DNA of 64,000 nt from Lagopus muta (lineage: Eukaryota > Chordata > Aves > Galliformes > Phasianidae), in NCBI RefSeq assembly GCF_023343835.1, contig NC_064447.1:806001-870000 (forward strand), read 5' to 3'. This document shows, piece by piece, positions 56,803 through 64,000 of the stretch (its first letter is position 1; every line of letters starts with the position of its first letter). Below the pieces are notes generated by a model. That model searched no databases. It had not been told where the DNA came from and saw only the letters and a program-made list of their open reading frames with translations. Made by a program: the position numbers and the translations under genes.

Positions 56803-58204
56803 CTTACTGTTGATATTCATTATAGTTTTCTGCCTCATGTTCAGGGTAGATGGTTTGCTGAATTCTCCTTCTCTTCCCAGGATCAGAGAATTACCAAGAA
56901 ATTTCTATGCAGAATGATTTTAGAGGTCTGGGTTTGCAACTACAAGCAGGTGAAAGCAAAATACATACCTCCAGCTTGTGGCTCTCTTTTGGAGCCACAG
57001 AGTTTGAATCACGAATGGTTTATATCATTCTAACTGAAAAACATAACTTTTTATAGACTAGCCTTCCCTCTCAGGTCTCTTCTCTAGCCCCACTGTAGCC
57101 CAGCTTCAATTTGCCATTATTTTCAGAGACATTAGAAAAAAGTAATAGCTGTGTCTGAAAAGGTATTCTGCATCAAATGCATTTTTCCTGTTACTTTCTT
57201 TCATGAGAGTTCAGCCTCTCATCCAAAGCCTATGGAAGGGACACAGTGACTTCAGGCTGTATGGTCTCTGTTAGGATTACAGATGTGCATTGCTCTGCTG
57301 AGGCTGTAAATCACGCTCCCCCTGGCGTTAATGCTGTCAGTCCCTCTGTGCATATATTGCTGAACTTCTGCAAAGATGTCAAGGAAGCAGAAATGGACCA
57401 TAAGGGAGAAGCTGTTGTGTTCTTGAGACTGTGTGGTCCGAAGCTTCTGCTTCAGAAGATAAGTAGCCCTTTATTCTGTTTCAATTGTGTTTAGAGTAGG
57501 CAGTGCAGTTGTTCTAAGGACTACAGACAAGTCAAACAAGCAACCAGTAATTTTAAACTATTTGTTTCTCTCTTTTTAGCTTTTAGTTAAGAAAAAGAGA
57601 AAGCTTCAGTTTCAACTTGGGACAGCAAATATGTTTTCTCTTTATTTTTCCTCTTCACTGGTTATATCCATTTTCTTGTGGTTTGGGACAGTGGCAGCAC
57701 AAGCACTGAAAATGCACTGCTACATGTGGGAGACTAGCAGTTTTATTTCTGCAGGATTCAAAATCCACATGTATGGAGGTCGGGTGAGAACCGTGCGTAG
57801 GCTGCCCTTCTTTTGGTGGTGTCTCTAGCCTGCCAAGCACAACCCAGGGAAAGAATTTCCAATGGAGAGTTCAAAAGGGAATTTTTTGGATGCTTCTAAA
57901 CAGGGAATAATGTTCTTATACATAGTATAAGAATGCTAAATAGCACAAGTAGCATGTTTTTATACTACAGATAATCTTGAAATAGACTTTTGAATTTGGT
58001 ATGAGCGTAAGACCTCATCTTTTGTTTCAAGAACCTCCCTGAGGTAAATACAGTGAGAACTGAGATTAATTGTAGTACTGAGAAATAATCCTTTCATGGA
58101 TGATGCTATCATAGGCAATGATAAGCTGATAGTTGTAGAAACTATGCTTAATATTACAGACCTATAAATGTACTGCGTGCATCTATGTTATACATAGAGA
58201 GAAT

Positions 58205-58410
58205 AGAACAGAATCATAGACTCGCAGAATCACCAAGGTTGGAAAAGACCTCCAAGATCATCGAGTCCAACCATCCACCTACCACCAATACTGCCCACCA
58301 AAACCATGTCCCTTTGTACCACACCAATGCATTTCTTGAACATCTCCAGGGATGGTGACTCTACCACCTCCCTGGGCAGCCCATTCCAGCATCTGAGCAC
58401 TCTTTCAGAA
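58205..58410 (-). mobile_element. CR1 LINE 3' fragment, minus orientation
   Basis: 'gaatcatagactcgcagaatcaccaaggttggaaaagacctccaagatcatcgagtccaaccatc' through 'catctccagggatggtgactctaccacctccctgggcagcccattccagcatctgagcactcttt'. Possibly extends with degradation to about 58480. Confidence 0.92.
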
Positions 58411-58482
58411 GATAAGCACCCCCATTTTTTCCTATTTTTTACCTATTTTTTAAAATATTTTTTTCCTGATATCCAATCTGAA

Positions 58483-58498
58483 CCCCCCCCACCCCCCG
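58483..58498. repeat. C-rich run
   Basis: Eight C, A, six C; simple low-complexity DNA next to a decayed CR1 boundary. Confidence 0.7.
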
Positions 58499-59174
58499 AA
58501 CACACACAAATAGTGTGCCTGTATAGCTCTTTTTGCATTATGAAGTTCATGTGTAGTTTGCTGTCTAAGAAGTCCCTAACTCATTTCCAGAATGTGTTCT
58601 GAACTTCACACTGCAGATTTGATGCATGGTGATTTCTGTAACTTTTGGTTTGCTATTTTAGCCATTCCACTGAACAGAAGTATTTAATAAGTGATCTACA
58701 ACTTCATCTACTTTTCAGTACAAACATTGGAATAGAGCCATCATGAAAAACAGAGCAGTAATTGAGCTTGTTTTTAGTTATTTGTAAGGCTCTCCAGACT
58801 GTTGGAGTAAAACCAATTATTATGTTAATATCTTACATGAGTCTTTATAATCACCCTGTACATATAAATAAAGCGCAATTTATAAATGCAGTGGCTGTAA
58901 GCAAATTTATGTGAGAAGGATTCATTGTTGAAAAGATCAGGCAGGGATGCAATTCAGCCTTCCAATTCAAATATTAGATTTAAGACACAAACTAAAACTC
59001 ACCATTAGTGTCTGATGTGGATGTGGCAGAGCAACAGCGTCCAGCAGCTGGTTGGTTTAATTTCATTCAAGGCCAGGTCTTTGTCTCAGCAGATTTTGTC
59101 AGATCCTTCCACTGACGTCCGAAATACGAAGGATTCCTCACTGTGATTTCTGGGATATTTCTTGCTGCTGTTGG

Positions 59175-59285
59175 GACTTCGTAGGAAAAGCTGCCAAAAC
59201 TGTGTGGTTATCTTCATGCATCTGGGAATAAGACTTGTGGAGATGAAGGTGAATATTTCTGGTTTGATGAGATATCATCATCTGG
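59175..59285 (+). pseudogene. Relic ACSM exon 10 (decayed third ACSM copy)
   Basis: Aligns along its length with exon 10 of both ACSM genes. A block like AGGAAAAGCTGCCAAAACTG corresponds to the KKTTE/EKTAA codons. GTGGTTATCTTCATG corresponds to GDFYIT. GAGATGAAGGTGAATATTTC and CTGGTTT correspond to [19 protein letters not shown] corresponds to DDII. TCTGG then GTAAGC is the exon end and donor. Small deletions (about 8 nt after CTGGTTT and about 4 nt near the end) and in-frame stops break it. No upstream AG acceptor and no other exons were found around it. Confidence 0.72.
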
Positions 59286-60914
59286 GTAAGCTTGTAGTTT
59301 TTGACTTTCTTTTTTTGTTCCTCAGCAAGTTCATTTTATTCTGTTAGGATTTTGAGTTCTCTGCAAAATAGGAATAGGAGATACAGTTGTCATGCCTAAG
59401 TGTAGGCTGGTAATTAACTTCTAAAGGAATTTCACTAAAAGTAAGATTGAACACTTAATTTGGATCTTAATTGAATCTGAAGGGAAAAAAAGAAATCACT
59501 CCAAATGATCACAGTTTTGCATTTACAGCAGTCTTTTAATGAAGCATTACATTGTGATATTGTTGAAATCAAAACATTTGATTTTTTTTTTCATTTTAAA
59601 AATGAAAGTAGCTTATTGAACTTTTGTATAGGTTTAAGAAAGCAATCTTATCAACTCTAAATATATTCTTTGACCTAAAGAATTCTGCTGTTTTCTATTC
59701 CGAGTTGAATATTTCAGTTTTAAATCAGCTGAAGTCATTTACCTTTTCATTTTACTGGAAAGAAATAAAAGAAAGTTGTTGATGTTCACGAATAGCTGCT
59801 GTGATCTGGCTTGGTTTACCACTGAACCAAAGACTTGAGGAGTATTTGGTCAGCTCCGTTTCTCAATGCCAAATTCTTTTTTCCTATGCAGAAATTTATC
59901 CAGCACCTGGCCTAGAAATGTGGATTTCCAGTGCTTTGAAAGCAATTAGACTGTAAAAAAGTGTGTTATTACAGTCTTTCTTTTCAACATTATTCATCCA
60001 GTTAGTGATTACTGAGAGTTCCCTAAATCCATCTCTCTCTTTTAGATGTAAAAACTTCTACTCTTCTGACTCATTACTTTACATTTCATGATCTTGAAAC
60101 AATAATTCCTCATCCTCAAGAGCATGTGGAAACTTAACTTTGTCTAACAAATACCAGTATCCAAACATCAGTATCCACTGATTAGAAAAGTAGTTCTTGG
60201 CAGTGCACCCTGAAATTAAGACTGCTCTAAGAAGTAGGATAATCAGATTAGAAACAGAATCAATTTAAATTTTGGAATAACTTAATTTGAGTTTTTTTGT
60301 TTTCGTTTTTTCCTGGTACCTCTTTGTCTTTTAATTCATTTTTTAAATGTAACTTTGAAAAATCTGACCCCATTCTAGCTATGTAAGTAACTACCAATTA
60401 TTGGACCATCACAGACCCATGGCAATACAATCTGACAGTATTTTCTTACACTGAGACTACAGATGAACCTATATCAGATTTCACTGTGATTATGTACAGG
60501 GAAATGAAATGCTCCTTCATCTAATCATATTGTTTCTATGAGCATAAATTTGACTTCATTAGTTTAAACAAAAGAAGCAGATTTTACAAATTAAATAGCT
60601 CTACGAAATATTAAATTTGTTTTAGACATTTTCGTTAACTAACTGAAAAACAATAATGCTTAGATGTTATAATAACAGGAAGGCTTTCTGAGGATTCAAA
60701 CTCCATGAGCAGTGTATTTAGAATGGTTGAAAAGAATTTCAAAGCATCCTTGTTCAGAGTTAAAGGCGACCAGTTTGTCCAGAACAGCAGAATAAGTCCC
60801 ATCTGACTGAGTAATGATGCTCAGTTCTACCACAATCATTGGACTTCACTGCAATTTGGTTTCTTTTAGTTCTGGACAAGTTGTTAACATCAGTACATGG
60901 TGTAAAATTTCCCT
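59286..60914. other. Intergenic AT-rich DNA, nothing recognised
   Basis: No repeat family, exon or RNA gene could be supported on either strand. Searched by eye for further ACSM exon remnants (exons 11-13) without a convincing match. Confidence 0.55.
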
Positions 60915-61255
60915 AAGGCTCTATGACAACTCTTTGACTCTTACGATTCTTTGAGTCTGTGATATTTATAGGATTCTATAGTGTCTCTAGTATGAATCTT
61001 CAAAGCTATGACAACTCTATTATGACTCTGTGATGATTCTATGACTCTATGTTGACTCTATGACACTTCTGTGATGTCTTTATGATGACACTAAGACTAC
61101 TCTATGACCACTCAATGACACTGTGATGAGGAATTTGACAAGTCACTGATGTCCCTGTGATGCTACGACTCTATAACGAATCTTTAACCTTATGATGTCT
61201 TTCTGATTACTCTGTGAAGACACCTTGATTTTTTTACAACTCTATGATGACTCCA
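60915..61255 (+). repeat. Degenerate TCTATGATGAC-type tandem array, left part
   Basis: Irregular repetition of CTCTATGAC, CTCTATGATGAC, CTGTGATGA and TTTATGATGAC units, about 9-12 nt each. The unit resembles an expanded CR1 tail (ATTCTATGAT). Confidence 0.75.
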
Positions 61256-62070
61256 GCAGTCCAGCCTTCAGATCCACATCTCTACAATTCAGAGATAAGG
61301 ATGTGGTGCAGGACCATGTCAAAGGCCTTGCACAAGGCTAGGTAGATACATTAGTTGCCCTTTTGCCCACCGATGCTGTCACTCCATTGTAGAAGGCCAT
61401 CAGATGGGTCAGGTGCCATCTGCCCTTGGTGAAGCCATGCTGGCTATTTCAGATCTCTTCCTAGTCTTGCATGTGCCTTAACATCTCCTCTGGAAAGACC
61501 TGCTCCATGGCTTTCCCAGGCACAGACAAGATGCTCATCAGCCTGCAGTTCCCTAGGTCTTCCTTTCTCCTTTCTTAAAAACAGGAGTGATAGTTCCCTT
61601 TTTCCAATCACTGGGGACTTTGCCTAACAACCATGACTTTCCAAAAATGACAGGCTTGGCAACCACAAAGCCAATTCCTTTGGGATCCTGGGATGCATGT
61701 CACCCAGCCCCATAAACTTGTACACATTCAGCTTCATGAGGTTGTCTTGGACTTGCTCTGCTCTTATTGTTGGAAGGATTTTGCTCTCCTGAGCCCCACC
61801 TAAAGGTTCAGGGATATAAGAGGCATGAGAAGCCTGACTGCCAGTGAAGATTGAGGCAAAGAACTCACTGAGTACCTTAGTCTTCTCTATATCTATTGGA
61901 GTCAGTTCTTCATTTTCATCTGTCAGAGGGGAGTACACTCCCTGGTCTGTCACTTCTGACCAGTTTACCTGTAGAATCTCTTTTTGTTGTTTTTCACATC
62001 CTTTACCTAGCTCAGTTCCATGTGTGCTTTCCTGATCTCATCTCTGCTGGCATGGATTGCATCTTTGTAT
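61256..62070 (-). mobile_element. CR1 LINE ORF2 (reverse-transcriptase region) fragment, minus orientation
   Basis: The minus strand encodes decayed CR1 ORF2. LSEFFASIFTGSQASHASYI, PEPLGG, RAEQVQDNLMKLNVYKFMGL and MHPRIPKELA are readable at about 61953-61640, followed by RT-region sequence toward lower coordinates. Neither the CR1 3' end nor the 5' end is present. It interrupts the TCTATGATGAC-type array. Confidence 0.9.
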
Positions 62071-62345
62071 CCTCTGTGATGACTCTATGGCCACTCCGTG
62101 ATTCTGTGACAACCCTATGACAAATCTATGACACCTCTATGATGACTCTGACTACTATATTACTCTCTGAGGTCTACATGATGACTTTATGATATATTTG
62201 TGATGACTAGGACAACTCCAGGATGCCTCTGTGAGGACATTATATTCATAATATAAGACTCTAGGATGACTCTGTGATGACCCTCAGGCTCTCTAACAAC
62301 CTCATGCCAGCTCTAGGTCTCTGAGGTTTCTGTGACAACTCTATG
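62071..62345 (+). repeat. Degenerate TCTATGATGAC-type tandem array, right part
   Basis: Continues the array with CTCTGTGATGAC, TCTATGACAC, CTCTATGATGAC, GACTTTATGATA and related units up to 'tgtgacaactctatgac'. Confidence 0.75.
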
Positions 62346-62455
62346 ACCCTAACACTAACATTAGCTCTAATGGCATTCACCCTAACCACTAAACCGAACT
62401 CCCAGCGTTAAACCTAAAACAAATCCAAACTTTAATGATAACCCTAGCCAGCTTC
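62345..62455. repeat. Degenerate telomere-like (CCCTAA-related) block
   Basis: Scattered CCCTAAC, CACTAAC, CACCCTAACC, ACTAAACC, TTAAACCTAAAAC and AACCCTAGCC words over about 110 bp. No perfect tandem run, so homology to telomeric repeats is uncertain. Confidence 0.4.
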
Positions 62456-62519
62456 CCTATTCCTAATTCTATCCTGGGACATTTTAAATGTTCCCACGCT
62501 GTCTGAAACCGTTCAAATC

Positions 62520-62880
62520 TGCCCACACTGCGCATGTCCGCCGGCGTGGCCGCGTCCGAGCTCGCTGCCGAAAAAGTCCCCTGCGCACACCGTCACTGAA
62601 CTACTGCGCATGCTCCTCAGGCCGCTATTGCGCATGTCCGCCGGGGGAGCCATGCAGTCCACATTAGCGCTATTGCGCATGCTCACAAAGGTATCGCTGT
62701 CGAAGTCGACGGGTCAGCGCCACTGCGCTTGCGCGCTGCGAGCTGCCGCAGTACTGACATTGGCCTGTGGGTGGCAGCAGAGGGCCGGGCGGCGGCACGC
62801 TCTGTGAGCCTTTAGGCCGCCTCTGTCCCAGGGGAAGCTGCGGCTCCATTCACTGCACGGGGGAGCGCGTTGTGAGCTGG
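62520..62880 (+). promoter_or_regulatory. CpG-rich segment with five NRF1-like motifs; candidate promoter
   Basis: The only clearly CpG-dense stretch in the window. TGCGCATG-type cores occur at 62529, 62605, 62629, 62674 and (TGCGCTTGCGC) 62724. NRF1 binds TGCGCATGCGC-like sites in TATA-less CpG-island promoters (established). No TATA box is visible. A following positive-skew purine tract suggests rightward transcription (inference); the target gene would lie beyond the window. Confidence 0.55.
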
Positions 62881-62883
62881 GGG

Positions 62884-63585
62884 CGGAGAAGGGGGAAGAA
62901 AGAAAAAAGGAGTAATACAGAGAGCGGACATGGATAGGGGCAGACAGCAGGCGAGGAAGGGAACAGGACAGAGAGAGGAGCGAAGGGAAGAGGAGGGCAG
63001 CAGTGCAGGAGAAACAAATGTGGTGGCAGCAAGGCAGAGATCGAGATGGGAAAAATCTGGAGGAATGATAAGGGTAAGGGGCAACTGCATCCATAGAAAC
63101 ACAAAGCAGGAGAGGTTGAGACAGAAACAGAAAGAAAGGCTGCAAAGATGGAGAGGAGGGAGAGGACGTGAGATGGAGGGGTGGTGGGACACAAAGGGAC
63201 AGGAAGGAAAGAGAGAAGAGACAAGGCAGGAAGCAAGACAGATCTGACAGAAAAGTGTTGGACTTAGACAAGAAGGACGGAAAAAATAGAAAGCAGAAGC
63301 AAGATGTGGGGACAGGCAGAGAAAAAGAGGGAAGTTAAATAGCTAAGACAGAGAAAGAAGCATTAGGAGCAGAGAGAGAAAGAAATACACTAAGAAAGGC
63401 AAGGAGGATAGAGATGAGCAGAGAAACACAGGGAACAGGACACCAAGAGAGCAGGGATGGGGTGTAGTACACTGATAGACAGAGAAGTATTAGGGACAGT
63501 GAAATTGAGGAAAGAGAAGAGAAAGCAGGGCTGAGAATCAGAGAGAGAAAGAGGAAAAGAAGTAATTGAGGCAGAACAGAGGAGT
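62884..63585 (+). repeat. About 700-bp purine-rich, strand-asymmetric tract
   Basis: Plus strand strongly biased to A and G, with recurring AGAGAGGAG, GACAGAGAG, GGCAGGAAG, AGAAAGA and AAGACAGAGAAAG words interrupted by ACA/CAG. No strict period. Minus-strand open frames through it are low-complexity Ser/Leu/Phe/Pro artefacts. Confidence 0.8.
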
Positions 63586-64000
63586 GTGGAGCCTTACAGA
63601 TCCCCCAGAACCCCAGTGAGCTCCCGGTACCTCCCGGAGGTGCAGTGTCCCCCCTGTATATCTCTGTGACCATTACAGAGCCCCACAGTACTCCTCAGAG
63701 CCCTCCAGCACACTCCAGACCCCTAACAAGAAAGGTACAGTCCCTTTACAGCAGGCTGGCACGCTGAGTGGAGGAGGTCCTGCAGAGCAGCACAGGAGAT
63801 GACTCCAAAATGGGGCTCCTGCACAGGACTCCATGGCACCTTGCCTCCTTGCACACACATGGACCTGCTGCCATGAGAGCCTGCAGCCACGGCAGGGCCT
63901 GACCTCTCCAGCATGAGCTCTCCAGCACCACCAGCCATGCTCCTGAGGCCCCAGCACCTCACTTCTGACCCCATCTGCAGCAGACAGAGCTCAGCAGGAT
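63586..64000. other. GC-richer right edge, nothing recognised
   Basis: Rich in CTCCAGCAC, GAGCCC and CAGCACCTC words. Overlapping frames are open on the minus strand, but none resembles a known family and no splice or start context is convincing. Confidence 0.45.

Larger units (their letters stand above)
54610..59174. other. Second ACSM 3' flank and intergenic DNA
   Basis: Contains a candidate poly(A) signal, three CR1 copies and the long polypyrimidine tract. No intact gene was recognised. Open frames such as the one at 57246-57494 have no family resemblance and no supporting splice structure. Confidence 0.55.

Noticed and set aside
57246-57494. 82-aa plus-strand frame considered as another ACSM exon remnant
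   Set aside because: No ACSM exon aligns to it beyond chance words and no splice signals fit.
60181-60245. Possible remnant of ACSM exon 12 ('aagactgctctaagaag')
   Set aside because: Only about 15 nt resemble the TAPYKYPRK codons; not distinguishable from chance.
61624-61953. 109-aa minus-strand open frame
   Set aside because: CR1 ORF2 sequence just before the reverse-transcriptase core; a retrotransposon remnant with no intact element.
62610-62807. Short plus-strand frame starting in the CpG-rich segment
   Set aside because: Its residues come from the repeated TGCGCATG motif. Start context and downstream continuation do not support a gene.
62714-63271. 185-aa minus-strand open frame, the longest in the window
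   Set aside because: It is a low-complexity Ser/Leu/Phe/Pro translation of the complementary pyrimidine strand of the purine-rich tract. All three minus frames are similarly open, and there is no domain.

Overview
This is vertebrate, almost certainly avian (probably galliform, chicken-like) genomic DNA. The coding sequence is split into short GT-AG exons. The dominant interspersed repeat is the CR1 LINE, recognisable by its ORF2 C-terminal reading frame and its ATTCTATGAT-type 3' tails, and no SINE family is obvious. The species and chromosome are inferences; the avian CR1 signature is read directly.

Layout. 1-10040: intergenic DNA with one CR1 flanked by an unusual inverted repeat; no exon was recognised. 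10041-29661, minus strand: PDILT, a testis-type protein disulfide isomerase-like ER protein, with nine exons covering the signal peptide to the second thioredoxin fold. Its C-terminal tail was not located. 29662-32153: head-to-head intergenic interval. 32219-41917, plus strand: a complete 13-coding-exon medium-chain acyl-CoA synthetase gene (580 aa), closest to ACSM5. 45729-54609, plus strand: a second complete 13-exon paralogue (597 aa), ACSM4/ACSM3-like. 54610-62500: intergenic, with CR1 copies, a long polypyrimidine tract, one decayed ACSM exon 10 at 59175-59285, and a degenerate TCTATGATGAC-type array split by a CR1 ORF2 fragment. 62345-62455: degenerate telomere-like bases. 62520-62880: a CpG-rich segment with five TGCGCATG/TGCGCTTG (NRF1-like) motifs. 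62884-63585: a purine-rich skewed tract. 63586-64000: GC-richer sequence with nothing recognised.

Function. The two ACSM proteins should be mitochondrial matrix enzymes that activate medium-chain fatty acids to acyl-CoA via acyl-adenylates. Both keep the P-loop-like motif, DTGW, YGQTE, TGD and the C-terminal catalytic lysine. They share identical lengths for coding exons 2-13, so they are a tandem duplication. PDILT is a chaperone-type PDI. Here its two active-site positions read SQAS and SYDC, so it cannot be a normal dithiol oxidoreductase. The PDILT(-)/ACSM5(+) order matches the mammalian locus (established knowledge).

No clearly novel biological system was found. The best items for a second look are the relic third ACSM exon, the CR1 tail abutting an ACSM5 splice acceptor, the inverted-repeat/palindrome structure around 4.5-5.3 kb, the paired oppositely oriented GGAGA tracts, and the CpG/NRF1-like segment with its skewed purine tract at the right edge. 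All exon models were made by eye from splice sites, reading frame and remembered family similarity; no alignment or expression data were available.
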